64,000 bases of DNA from Mesotaenium endlicherianum (taxonomy: Eukaryota > Streptophyta > Zygnematophyceae > Zygnematales > Mesotaeniaceae): contig WELA01002708.1 in the NCBI GenBank assembly GCA_009602735.1, positions 236,559 to 300,558 of the forward strand, written 5' to 3'. Each line of letters begins with the position of its first letter. Positions within the stretch are counted from its first letter, which is position 1. Below, piece by piece: positions 56,202 through 64,000 of the stretch. The position numbers were made by a program, and so were the translations under genes. A model generated the notes under the pieces. That model was not told the origin of the DNA and did not search any database. It saw nothing but the letters and a program-made list of their open reading frames with translations.

Positions 56202-57231
56202 CCGCCCTTTTCACTACCTGCTGCACACTGTCGATCACCGGTATAATCGGAGGAAGCGGTGGCGGCGGCAACAGTTTGGGTTGACGAACGGCTTTCCTCA
56301 CTGCCAGCGGATGCTGGAAGCCGATACCAATCAGGCTTTTCAACTGCAACCCGGGTGAATTTTTATTGGCTCCGAATAACCGCACATTATCGTCGTAGAT
56401 CATGTCTAAGTTATAAGTGGCGGTGAACGCTTTATTGATGCGGAAAGAAAACATATTCGTCATGAAAAAATCCACATTCTGCGGCTGATCGGCATAATTC
56501 GAAAACAGGTCGAGCCTCCCTTTATAACCCACGTTTTTACCAATCGATGTCATGTAATTGATGGTGGCAAATGCACCGATCTGGTTGATGCTGTGCGATC
56601 CGGGCGGTACGCCATAGAGTCCTTTTCTGGCCAGTGAATCGTGTGCAATGATGGTCATACGCGATGTAAGCGGAGAAAGGAAAAGCGAGAATTTATCACT
56701 GGGTTTGTAATCCATACCCAACGACAATATGATATAAGCCGGCGACAGAAAAGAAGATGCCAGCGTTGGCACGTTATTGCTGTAACTGAACCCGTCGAAA
56801 AACTGTGACCGGAAATTGAACAAGGTAGACACATATACTTTTCCCACGCTGTCTATCTTATAACCATACTTACTCAGGAAATCGATGCGGTCGTCGTTCT
56901 TGCGGCCACTCAGACTGGTGGTCTGCACATAACCCAAGTTTACATCCAGGTTATTATCCCAGGTGTACCGCTTCTTTTTATGATAGAAAAAATAGTTGAA
57001 ATAACCACTTGCCGCGAGAGAGAAATTGTCGCCACCGGCCGACCAGTTGCTCAATGATCCTTGAGAAATGTTAAAACTTAACAGCCCACCTCTTTTCCAG
57101 TCCCATTTGGTGGTATCTGCCTCTTTTCTGATCGTCCTGGCGGTTTCGGCCTTTATCTTGTTCAATACATCCTGTGCCTGTCCAAATTGAATACCAATGG
57201 CCATTATAGCCAACAGAATACATTTATTCAT
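56173..57231 (-). CDS. DUF3078 family exported beta-barrel-like protein
   Basis: 352 residues. A signal peptide ends near 'IQFGQAQ'. The mature part is typical DUF3078: 'WKRGGLLSFNISQGSLSNWSAGGDNFSLAASGYFNYFFYHKKKRYTWDNNLD', then repeated amphipathic strands and 'FSLFLSPLTSRMTI'. The pattern suggests an outer-membrane barrel. The C-terminal tail is rich in Pro and Arg. The gene ends inside purK on the opposite strand (overlap 56173-56201). Confidence 0.88.
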   Translation of the reverse strand: MNKCILLAIMAIGIQFGQAQDVLNKIKAETARTIRKEADTTKWDWKRGGLLSFNISQGSLSNWSAGGDNFSLAASGYFNYFFYHKKKRYTWDNNLDVNLGYVQTTSLSGRKNDDRIDFLSKYGYKIDSVGKVYVSTLFNFRSQFFDGFSYSNNVPTLASSFLSPAYIILSLGMDYKPSDKFSLFLSPLTSRMTIIAHDSLARKGLYGVPPGSHSINQIGAFATINYMTSIGKNVGYKGRLDLFSNYADQPQNVDFFMTNMFSFRINKAFTATYNLDMIYDDNVRLFGANKNSPGLQLKSLIGIGFQHPLAVRKAVRQPKLLPPPPLPPIIPVIDSVQQVVKRAVRLSPSKGA

Positions 57232-57353
57232 CGATTGTATACGCTGATTTATGCGTAAAAATAAGGAATGACACCATTCATCAAATCGGGTGCTGACAAA
57301 CTGGCATAAACAAGCGAATTTTACGTAGTTTTGCCCTCTAAATTTTCAAACGC

Positions 57354-58790
57354 ATGGAAATGCTGGCTATAGCTGGAAAAGAACATGATGAAAGTCGACA
57401 GGGTGAAACCTTGAAGCCTTTTGAAAACGACCCCAATCAATACCGGAAACGTTTCTATATAGAAAGTTATGGCTGTGCCATGAATTTTGCCGACAGTGAA
57501 GTGGTAGCTTCCATATTGAACCAGGAAGGCTTCGGCGCAACCCGGCTGGCAGAAGAGGCCGACCTGATACTGGTGAATACCTGTTCTATCAGGGAAAAAG
57601 CGGAACAAACCGTTCGCAAACGCCTGCATGAATTCAGGAAACTCAAGGAAAAGCGCAAGGGCATGCTCATTGGCGTGCTGGGTTGTATGGCCGAGCGTTT
57701 GAAATCGCAATTACTGGAAGAAGAAAAACTGGTAGACATCGTAGTGGGTCCTGATGCTTATCGAAGTCTCCCCTTTCTGATCTCCGAAGCGGAAACCGGA
57801 CAGAAAGCAGTGAATGTGTTGCTGAGCCGTGAAGAGACTTATGCCGATATCTCCCCTATCCGTATCGACAGCAATGGCATCAACGCTTTTGTATCGATCA
57901 TGCGGGGATGTAACAATATGTGCAGCTTCTGTGTAGTACCATTTACACGTGGCAGGGAGCGCAGCCGCGATGCCGTTTCTATTGTGGCCGAGTCGCAGGA
58001 TCTGTTCAACAAAGGCTATAAAGAGATCACGCTGCTCGGACAGAACGTAGACAGCTATTACTGGATCGATGAAGCAAAAGATGAGACCATAACATTTGCC
58101 AGGCTGCTCGAAAAAGTGGCTTTGATTAGTCCCGATCTGCGTGTACGTTTCAGCACTTCACATCCGAAAGATATCACCGACGAAGTATTATACACCATTG
58201 CAAAATATGAGAACATCTGCAATTATATCCATCTGCCCGTACAGAGCGGCAGCACGAGGATGTTGCAGTTGATGAACCGTACTTATACACGCGAATGGTA
58301 TAAAGCCAAAGTGGATCGTATCCGCGAGATCATCCCCGATTGTGGTATCAGTTCCGATATCATTGCCGGTTTCTGTACCGAAACGGAAGAAGATCACCAG
58401 GACACCCTAAGCATTATGGAGTACGGCCGGTTCGATATGAGCTATATGTACTTCTACAGCGAGAGACCCGGTACATTGGCTGCCAGGCGTTATACAGACG
58501 ATATTCCAGAAACAGTGAAGAAAAGAAGGCTACAGGAAATCGTAGACCTCCAGGGAATTTTATCACACCAAAGCAACCAGCTCGACCTCGGCAAAACATT
58601 TAAAGTATTGATCGAAGGCAATAGCAAGAAAAGCGATGCGCAATGGTATGGAAGGAACAGTCAGAATAAAGTGATCGTATTCCCTAAAGGCAACCATCCT
58701 TACAAACCCGCTGATTACGTGATGGTGAAAGTGGTGGATTGCACCAAGGCAACTTTGGTGGGAGAAATCGTTGATAATTTGGCAATTTGA
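57354..58790 (+). CDS. miaB: tRNA-2-methylthio-N6-dimethylallyladenosine synthase
   Basis: 478 residues. N-terminal UPF0004 domain with three cysteines ('[11 protein letters not shown]', '[19 protein letters not shown]', '[10 protein letters not shown]'). The radical-SAM cluster is '[22 protein letters not shown]' (CxxxCxxC), with 'LLGQNVDSY' after it. A TRAM domain lies at the C-terminus ('[13 protein letters not shown]...VMVKVVDC'). It methylthiolates i6A37 in tRNA. It appears to lead the gene run to yihY, though a repeat-filled gap of 79 bases follows. Confidence 0.96.
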   Translation: MEMLAIAGKEHDESRQGETLKPFENDPNQYRKRFYIESYGCAMNFADSEVVASILNQEGFGATRLAEEADLILVNTCSIREKAEQTVRKRLHEFRKLKEKRKGMLIGVLGCMAERLKSQLLEEEKLVDIVVGPDAYRSLPFLISEAETGQKAVNVLLSREETYADISPIRIDSNGINAFVSIMRGCNNMCSFCVVPFTRGRERSRDAVSIVAESQDLFNKGYKEITLLGQNVDSYYWIDEAKDETITFARLLEKVALISPDLRVRFSTSHPKDITDEVLYTIAKYENICNYIHLPVQSGSTRMLQLMNRTYTREWYKAKVDRIREIIPDCGISSDIIAGFCTETEEDHQDTLSIMEYGRFDMSYMYFYSERPGTLAARRYTDDIPETVKKRRLQEIVDLQGILSHQSNQLDLGKTFKVLIEGNSKKSDAQWYGRNSQNKVIVFPKGNHPYKPADYVMVKVVDCTKATLVGEIVDNLAI

Positions 58791-58862
58791 TAATTCGACA
58801 ATTCGATAATTTTTGCACTACGTTTCATTGACGAATTGTCGAATTGGCAAATTGTATAATTA
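58780..58862. repeat. Inverted repeat of the AATTCGnCAATT family
   Basis: Arms AATTCGACAATTCG (58792-58805) and CGAATTGTCGAATT (58832-58845) are exact reverse complements, with further imperfect units outside (GGCAATTTGATAATTCG and GAATTGGCAAATTGTATAATT). Same family as 46767-46818. The left part overlaps the last codons of miaB. Confidence 0.7.
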
Positions 58863-58869
58863 AAAAAAT

Positions 58870-60156
58870 ATGGATTTACAGAGCATAAAGAACAGATTCG
58901 GTATCATTGGCAACTCCCCAGCCCTCAACTACGCCCTGAATACAGCGGCGCAGGTAGCGGCTACCGATCTCACCGTGTTGATCGTAGGTGAAAGCGGCGT
59001 GGGTAAAGAAGTATTTTCACAGATCATACACGCATTATCTGCCCGCAAACACAACCCGTTCATAGCGGTGAACTGTGGTGCTATACCGGAGGGCACCATC
59101 GACTCGGAATTGTTTGGTCACGAGAAAGGCGCTTTCACGGGAGCGGTAGACAGCCGGAAAGGATATTTTGAGACCGTTAACGGGGGCACTATTTTCCTGG
59201 ACGAGATCGGAGAAATGCCATTGGGCACGCAGGCCAGGCTGTTACGCGTATTGGAAACCGGCGAATTCATTCGTGTGGGATCATCTAAAGTACAGAAAAC
59301 CGATGTGCGCGTTATTGCAGCTACCAACAGGGAATTATTGGAGTTCACACAAAAAGGAAGATTCAGGGAAGACCTCTATTATCGTTTGAGCACTGTACCC
59401 ATCAGGGTGCCTGCATTGCGCGACAGGAAAGAAGACATTCCTTTACTCTTCAGAAAATTCGTGGTAGACTTTTCAGAAAAATACAAGACCGCACCAGTAC
59501 AGCTCGACGACGATGCGAAAAACCTGTTAATTAACCATCCCTGGCAGGGCAATGTGCGTGAATTGAAGAATATTGCAGAGCAGATATCTGTACTCAGTAC
59601 ATCACCCATTATTACGGCAGTCGAATTGAGCAGGTTCCTGCCCAACCAGGATAAATTCAACCGGATGCCGGTGCTTGCCGGACATGCTGCATCAACCGGT
59701 GATTTCGCCAATGAAAGAGAGATCCTGTACAAACTATTTTTCGACATGAAGAAAGATGTTACGGAGCTGAAGAAAATGTTCCTTGAAATATTGCAGAACC
59801 CTTCACTGGCAGGCGCCGCTGCTAATTTCACCCGGGATTCACTTATCCAGGAATACCACAACAATGGTGAGGCTCAATCCATCATCACTCCTCCTTCAAT
59901 TGCTTCGCCGGCCAGTCCCGCTGCAACAACTTACTACCCATCAACACATGGATCACAGCCTGTACTACTGCACGATGAGAGTATTCATCAGCACGAAGAG
60001 GTAGAGGAATCGCTGAATATCATGGACAAGGAAAAAGAACTGATCGTGAAAGCGCTGAAGAAACACAAGGGAAAGAGAAGGGACGCCTCGCTCGACCTGG
60101 GTATCAGCGAAAGAACGCTTTACAGGAAACTGAAAGAATATGACATTGATGAATAG
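58870..60156 (+). CDS. Sigma54-interacting transcriptional activator without receiver domain
   Basis: 428 residues. The AAA+ domain starts at about residue 12: Walker A 'GESGVGKE', sigma54 contact loop 'GAFTGA', Walker B 'FLDEIGEM', 'RVIAATNREL', 'LYYRLSTVPIRVPALRDRKEDIP', and 'NPWQGNVREL'-like 'HPWQGNVRELKN'. The C-terminal Fis-type HTH is 'KKHKGKRRDASLDLGISERTLYRKLKEY'. There is no N-terminal regulatory domain, so activity is probably set by partners or expression. Its end overlaps the next gene by up to 17 bases. Confidence 0.93.
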   Translation: MDLQSIKNRFGIIGNSPALNYALNTAAQVAATDLTVLIVGESGVGKEVFSQIIHALSARKHNPFIAVNCGAIPEGTIDSELFGHEKGAFTGAVDSRKGYFETVNGGTIFLDEIGEMPLGTQARLLRVLETGEFIRVGSSKVQKTDVRVIAATNRELLEFTQKGRFREDLYYRLSTVPIRVPALRDRKEDIPLLFRKFVVDFSEKYKTAPVQLDDDAKNLLINHPWQGNVRELKNIAEQISVLSTSPIITAVELSRFLPNQDKFNRMPVLAGHAASTGDFANEREILYKLFFDMKKDVTELKKMFLEILQNPSLAGAAANFTRDSLIQEYHNNGEAQSIITPPSIASPASPAATTYYPSTHGSQPVLLHDESIHQHEEVEESLNIMDKEKELIVKALKKHKGKRRDASLDLGISERTLYRKLKEYDIDE

Positions 60157-60658
60157 TATTAAAAGTCGAATTGTTGTCTGCCTCTTATTATTGTTTTTGA
60201 TGAGTGGATGCGGGGTGTATTCTTTTAAGGATGCTACCATTCCGGCCAATGTCAAAACCATCAAGATTGGCTTCATTGAAAACAAGGCACGTTATGTAAA
60301 CCCGCAGGTAAGCCAGAAACTGACCGATAAGCTGCAGCAAAAGATCGTTGGAAGCACCAAACTCACCCGTACCAACAGCGACGATGCACATTATGTGCTC
60401 AACGGACAGATCACCAATTATGATCCTTCGCAGACCGTTGGTGTGAGCGCACAACAGCCTACGACCAACCGGTTGACCGTTACTGTTCACATGACATTGA
60501 GGAAGACACTGGAGAATACAACCGAAGAATTCGATGTAAGCAGAAGTTTCGACTATTCGGCCAACCTTACTTTGCAGCAGGCCGAAAGCGGATTGCTCGA
60601 CGAGATCGTTCGCAGTATTACCGATGATATTTTTAACCGCATTTTCTCCAACTGGTAA
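60140..60658 (+). CDS. lptE: LptE-like lipoprotein
   Basis: 172 residues from ATG 60140; ATG 60149 is an alternative that shortens the overlap with the activator gene. Lipoprotein signal with lipobox 'LMSGCGVYSF'. The body matches the LptE-like LPS-assembly lipoprotein family of Bacteroidota: 'IPANVKTIKIGFIENKARYVNPQVSQKLTDKLQQKI', 'DDAHYVLNGQITNYDPS', 'RSITDDIFNRIFSNW'. LptE plugs the LptD barrel in the outer membrane. LptD is not in the window. Translational coupling to the activator is implied by the overlap. Confidence 0.82.
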   Translation: MTLMNSIKSRIVVCLLLLFLMSGCGVYSFKDATIPANVKTIKIGFIENKARYVNPQVSQKLTDKLQQKIVGSTKLTRTNSDDAHYVLNGQITNYDPSQTVGVSAQQPTTNRLTVTVHMTLRKTLENTTEEFDVSRSFDYSANLTLQQAESGLLDEIVRSITDDIFNRIFSNW

Positions 60659-60679
60659 TCAAATTGTATTTTTAGTACT

Positions 60680-61402
60680 ATGAATGCTTCCCTGGAAAAG
60701 ACCTTATTGCACCTGACCGGTAAAACCAACTTCAGTGAAGTAAGCGTAGCGCAACTGGAAGGGCTCGTTGCTGCCCATCCGTATTTCGCACCGGCGCAAT
60801 TACTGCTGGCTGCCAAATTAAAAAATACACAACACCCCCAGGCGCTTGCCCAAAGCACTAAAACAGCTTTATACTTTACCAATCCATTTTGGCTGCAGCT
60901 CCAGTTGAGCAAAGATGCCCATGACGAACAAGTAACCAGTGTGGCGCCGGTGACCGCCAAGATATCTTCCCTGTTATCCGATCAGTTGGCGAGTTTTAAA
61001 AAGCCGCTGGAAGCAGATGCCAAACTCGATATAGAAGCAAAGCAGGAAAAATTGTATACCATTGATTATTTTGCTTCGCAAGGCATTAAAATCGATTTGG
61101 ATGCGATTCCGCAGGACAAGCTGGTTTCCCAGATGCGTAAGTTTACTGACTGGCTCAAGCAAATGAAGCCCGCCGATACCAATATAGACCTGGGCGTATC
61201 GTCTAAACAGGAAAAAGACGTGATACAAAGCGCTGAGAGCTCTAACGAGCAACGCGAAGTGGTTACCGAAAGTATGGCAGAAGTGCTGGGAAAGCAGGGA
61301 CAAACAGACAAAGCCATCCAACTCTATATTAAATTAAGTTTCTTAAATCCTGAAAAAACCGCTTATTTTGCGGCCAGGATACAACAATTAAAAGGTATAT
61401 AA
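60680..61402 (+). CDS. Helical protein of unknown function upstream of secG
   Basis: 240 residues, soluble, without signal peptide. It is helical with a TPR-like C-terminal stretch ('MAEVLGKQGQTDKAIQLYIKLSFLNPEKTAYFAARIQQLKG'). The N-terminal part has 'VAQLEGLVAAHPYFAPAQLLLAAKLK', a pattern also seen in TPR proteins. A charged middle region follows. No named family is recognised; the position before secG is seen in related genomes as far as I recall. Ends 1 base before the secG start. Confidence 0.7.
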   Translation: MNASLEKTLLHLTGKTNFSEVSVAQLEGLVAAHPYFAPAQLLLAAKLKNTQHPQALAQSTKTALYFTNPFWLQLQLSKDAHDEQVTSVAPVTAKISSLLSDQLASFKKPLEADAKLDIEAKQEKLYTIDYFASQGIKIDLDAIPQDKLVSQMRKFTDWLKQMKPADTNIDLGVSSKQEKDVIQSAESSNEQREVVTESMAEVLGKQGQTDKAIQLYIKLSFLNPEKTAYFAARIQQLKGI

Positions 61403-61403
61403 A

Positions 61404-61760
61404 ATGATCATTCTGTTTTTGATTCTGATTGTAATAGCTTCTGTGGTGCTTGGTTTCATTGTGTTGGTGCAGAACCCCAAGGGAGGCGGACTTTCCGGCA
61501 CTGTTGGCGGGTTCAGCAACCAGTTCATGGGTGTAAAGCAAACGACCGACGTATTAGAAAAAGGCACCTGGATTTTTTCAGGCATCATTGCCCTGCTGGC
61601 GCTTTCTTCTACCCTTTTCCTGAAAGGCGGTACATCAGGTGGTGTTGATACTTCCATCATTCAGAAAGTGAATACTAGTACCAGCGCTCCTGCAGCACCG
61701 GCCAATACTGTTCCGGCTAATGCTGCTTCTGCGAAGCCTGCTGATTCTGCTAAAAAATAA
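61404..61760 (+). CDS. secG: Protein translocase subunit SecG
   Basis: 118 residues. Two membrane helices (about 1-22 and 52-72) flank the SecG signature 'VLVQNPKGGGLSGTVGGFSNQFMGVKQTTDVLEKGTW'. The Ala/Pro/Ser-rich tail is typical of Bacteroidota SecG. It is part of the SecYEG channel in the inner membrane. A terminator follows. Confidence 0.95.
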   Translation: MIILFLILIVIASVVLGFIVLVQNPKGGGLSGTVGGFSNQFMGVKQTTDVLEKGTWIFSGIIALLALSSTLFLKGGTSGGVDTSIIQKVNTSTSAPAAPANTVPANAASAKPADSAKK

Positions 61761-61787
61761 ATAATAGCTGATAAAAGATATTCCAGA

Positions 61788-61817
61788 CCCTGCCTGTGTA
61801 TTCAGACAGGGTTTTTT
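61788..61817 (+). terminator. Rho-independent terminator after secG
   Basis: Arms 61788-61796 and 61803-61811 (CCCTG core, one mismatch), followed by TTTTTT at 61812-61817. Confidence 0.88.
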
Positions 61818-61849
61818 AATTAATTTAAACACCGGAAGAGGGCATGGTT

Positions 61850-62890
61850 ATGAAAAAGATCCTTTTGATATTATTGCTTTTGTTCATTGTTACAGCAGGT
61901 ATTTTTTCCTGGCAAAGCCTCACATCAGGCACCGGCTTTGAAGAAAAGAGCCGCTACCTGGTAGTGGAAGAAGGCAGGAATACACAAAAAGATGTGATAC
62001 AAACGCTGCAGCAGGAGCACCTGGTCAAGCACCCGGGCACTTTTTCATTGCTGGCAACAACATGGGGTATATGGAATAAACTGAAGCCCGGCAAATATGA
62101 AATAAAAAAGGGTGATAACCTGTTCAGCATCGCACGCATGCTGAGAAACAACCGGCAGGCATCCATCAAACTGGTCATCAATAAACTGAGGGTGAAAGAA
62201 GACCTGGCACACCTGGTTGGTAAAAACTTCAATACAGATTCTGTTGCAGTAATGAATTTTCTGCAGTCGAACGACTCGCTCAAGCCTTTTGGAGTAGATA
62301 CGAATACCGTATTTACCCTTATATTGCCCGATACGTATTCTTTTTATTGGAACACTTCTTTCAATAAAATATTGCGCAAGCTTGCCGATACCAGGAACGC
62401 TTTCTGGAGCCGCAATGACCGTATGCAAAAAGCCCGGCAACTTTCTTTCACCCCTGAAGAAGCATATACCCTGGCTTCCATTGTAGAAGAAGAAACCAAT
62501 TTTGAATCCGACAAATCCAAGATCGCCGGTGTGTACATCAACCGGCTGGGAAAAGATATGCCCTTGCAGGCATGCCCCACGATCAAATATGCCATGAAGG
62601 ATTTTACACTCACCCGCATCTATGAAAAATACCTGGGCAATCCATCTCCTTATAATACGTACCGGAAGAAAGGATTGCCCCCCGGTCCGATCTGTACCCC
62701 ATCGCCTAAAACCATCGACATTGTATTGAATGCACCGCGTACAGATTATCTTTATTTTGTTGCCAAAAGTGATTTCAGCGGTTATCATCATTTCAGCAGC
62801 ACGTATGAAGAGCATATGCAGTACGCCAGAGAATACCAGAAAGCATTGGATGCCTATATGGCCAAAAAACAAAACTCGCCTGAGCATTGA
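61850..62890 (+). CDS. mltG: Endolytic peptidoglycan transglycosylase MltG
   Basis: 346 residues from ATG 61850; an in-frame ATG at 61844 is also possible, with a GGAAGAGG stretch just upstream. An N-terminal membrane helix is followed by a LysM-like part ('GDNLFSIARMLRNN') and the YceG domain: 'LPDTYSFYWNTSFNKIL', 'LASIVEEETNF' (catalytic Glu), 'ACPTIKYAM', 'SPYNTYRKKGLPPGPICTPS'. It cleaves nascent glycan strands at the inner membrane. The stop overlaps the TTG start of the next gene. Confidence 0.95.
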   Translation: MKKILLILLLLFIVTAGIFSWQSLTSGTGFEEKSRYLVVEEGRNTQKDVIQTLQQEHLVKHPGTFSLLATTWGIWNKLKPGKYEIKKGDNLFSIARMLRNNRQASIKLVINKLRVKEDLAHLVGKNFNTDSVAVMNFLQSNDSLKPFGVDTNTVFTLILPDTYSFYWNTSFNKILRKLADTRNAFWSRNDRMQKARQLSFTPEEAYTLASIVEEETNFESDKSKIAGVYINRLGKDMPLQACPTIKYAMKDFTLTRIYEKYLGNPSPYNTYRKKGLPPGPICTPSPKTIDIVLNAPRTDYLYFVAKSDFSGYHHFSSTYEEHMQYAREYQKALDAYMAKKQNSPEH

Positions 62891-63828
62891 CAAAAATTGA
62901 ACGACACATTGTTAACCTCGCTCCCATTGCCTGGCTCATCAACAAGAGCAAGGCAATGGTCATTCCCGGGTTCCGGGGCCTTCCGTTATACGATGTGGTG
63001 CGTTTTTTCTTCCGGCAGATCAATAAAGTAGGCTTGAACGAAAGGGCCGCCGCCATTTCATTCAACTTTATCATGGCCATGCCGGCAGCACTCCTGTTTT
63101 TGTTTGCACTGGTGCCTTATTTCCCGGCTTCGGCCAGTTTTGAAATGGAAATACTCAAATTATTCAAAGACATTTCTCCCGACTCTGCCACTTATCGTTT
63201 CATCAAAGACATATTGGACGGACTGCTGGAAAAACACGTAGGCGTATTTTCTTTCGGTTTCATATTGCTTATCTTTTACGCTTCCAATGCCATCATCGGC
63301 ATCATACGTACGTTCGACCGGTCGATACAGGAGCAGAAAGGTTTTTTCCTGTACCAGCGCTGGCGCGCTATCCGGCTCACCGGTATTCTTGTATTGCTGG
63401 TCATTGCTTCTGCATTGGTATTGATAGGACAGGAACAGCTCGCCGGCCTTCTTAAAAACCTCTTCCACATGCGCAGGAGGGCCAGGCTACCCTGGTGGAA
63501 CGGGATCCGCTGGTTCATCATTACTGGCTTGCTCTTCTATTGCGTGGCGATGATCTATAAGTTCGCCCCCTCGGTAAAAAAGAGATGGCATTTGGTATCG
63601 CCTGGCTCTCTACTGGCCACCGCATTGATACTGGTTACCACCATCGCATTTTCCTCGTGGGTAAGCCTGTTCGCGAGCTCCAATTACAACCGCGTTTACG
63701 GCTCCATTGGCACCGTGCTCATCCTGATGTTGCTGATTTACCTCAACTCATTGATCCTGCTCATTGGATTTGAATTAAATGTCAGTATTACCTACCTTAC
63801 CCGTAAGGCCGAGGAAAGAAATACATGA
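62887..63828 (+). CDS. YihY/BrkB family membrane protein
   Basis: 313 residues starting at TTG 62887, which overlaps the mltG stop (TTGA). About six membrane helices. Family signature: 'NERAAAISFNFIMAMPAALLFLFALVPYF', 'FGFILLIFYASNAIIGIIRTFDRSI', 'WHLVSPGSLLATALILVTTIAFSSWVSLFASSNYNRVYGSIGTVLILMLLIYLNSLILLIGFELN'. It was once misread as RNase BN; its real function is unsettled. The coupling to mltG suggests a joint envelope role. Confidence 0.9.
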   Translation: MTKIERHIVNLAPIAWLINKSKAMVIPGFRGLPLYDVVRFFFRQINKVGLNERAAAISFNFIMAMPAALLFLFALVPYFPASASFEMEILKLFKDISPDSATYRFIKDILDGLLEKHVGVFSFGFILLIFYASNAIIGIIRTFDRSIQEQKGFFLYQRWRAIRLTGILVLLVIASALVLIGQEQLAGLLKNLFHMRRRARLPWWNGIRWFIITGLLFYCVAMIYKFAPSVKKRWHLVSPGSLLATALILVTTIAFSSWVSLFASSNYNRVYGSIGTVLILMLLIYLNSLILLIGFELNVSITYLTRKAEERNT

Positions 63829-63926
63829 AAAATACATGACAGTTGCAATATGATGCAGCCTTAGTCCCTTAAGAATAATTTTCCTGATTTTTTATGGATT
63901 CGGTACAACTCCTATACAAAAGGGAG

Positions 63927-63958
63927 GCCGTCTCAATACAATAATTGAGGCGGCTTTT
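63927..63958 (+). terminator. Rho-independent terminator
   Basis: Arms 63927-63937 and 63944-63954 form an 11-bp stem (one G-T type pair) with a 6-nt loop, then TTTT. It lies about 100 bases beyond the yihY-like gene. Confidence 0.85.
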
Positions 63959-64000
63959 CATTTTGAGAGGAGAGCGGGCATTTAAAGCTGGGATTAGATT

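Noticed and set aside
1-64000. CRISPR arrays
   Set aside because: No series of regularly spaced direct repeats and no cas gene seen.

Overview
The window looks like chromosomal DNA of a Bacteroidota bacterium, most likely of the Chitinophagaceae type. The grounds are families typical of that phylum (DUF4199, DUF3078, the alternative GlmU-like nucleotidyltransferase, planctomycete-type cytochrome/DUF1501 gene sets, LptE-like lipoprotein), Tat and lipoprotein signals, few Shine-Dalgarno sequences, and about 45% GC with AT-rich intergenic DNA. This placement comes from gene content only; there is no rRNA in the window.

Left part (1-9.8 kb, minus strand). An operon encodes exported oxidative/carbohydrate-associated proteins: PSCyt1-DUF1549-DUF1553, DUF1501, a TIM-barrel sugar isomerase-like protein and a DUF2231-type cytochrome cut by the window edge. 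It is followed by a fasciclin-domain protein, an RskA-like anti-sigma factor with its SigK-like ECF sigma factor, a globin-like lipoprotein and a small membrane-anchored protein.

Central part (9.9-38.8 kb). This stretch behaves like one integrated element. Its right end abuts an intact tRNA-Pro(GGG) gene. Its left end carries a 22-bp exact direct repeat of the 3' end of that tRNA, in the orientation expected for integration into a tRNA 3' end. A 29-codon remnant resembling the N-terminus of a Bacteroidota tyrosine recombinase lies about 400 bp inside the tRNA end. The cargo is (i) a small signalling set (membrane protein, histidine kinase, two LuxR-type response regulators, one unknown) and (ii) a 23.8-kb same-strand operon of six genes: a Hint-domain protein, two large beta-rich proteins (1194 and 1234 aa), two tandemly duplicated ComEC-like metallo-beta-lactamase-fold proteins and a 3972-aa protein with several LysM-like repeats. 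None of the six has a visible signal peptide or membrane segment. I do not recognise this gene set as a described system; it is the main candidate for a new one.

Right part (38.9-64 kb). Housekeeping DNA: a dihydroorotase-like protein lacking several metal ligands, DUF4199, a glycosyltransferase/heptose group (GT2, GT4, gmhA, gmhB), lepA, tpiA, an alternative GlmU, a heavy-metal-binding-domain protein, pyrE, an aldo/keto reductase, a TPR histidine kinase with its response regulator, a lipoprotein, a NUDIX hydrolase, purK, DUF3078, and a run miaB - sigma54 activator - lptE-like - unknown - secG - mltG - yihY-like. Short AT-rich inverted repeats of one sequence family occur in two of the gaps (near 46.8 and 58.8 kb).
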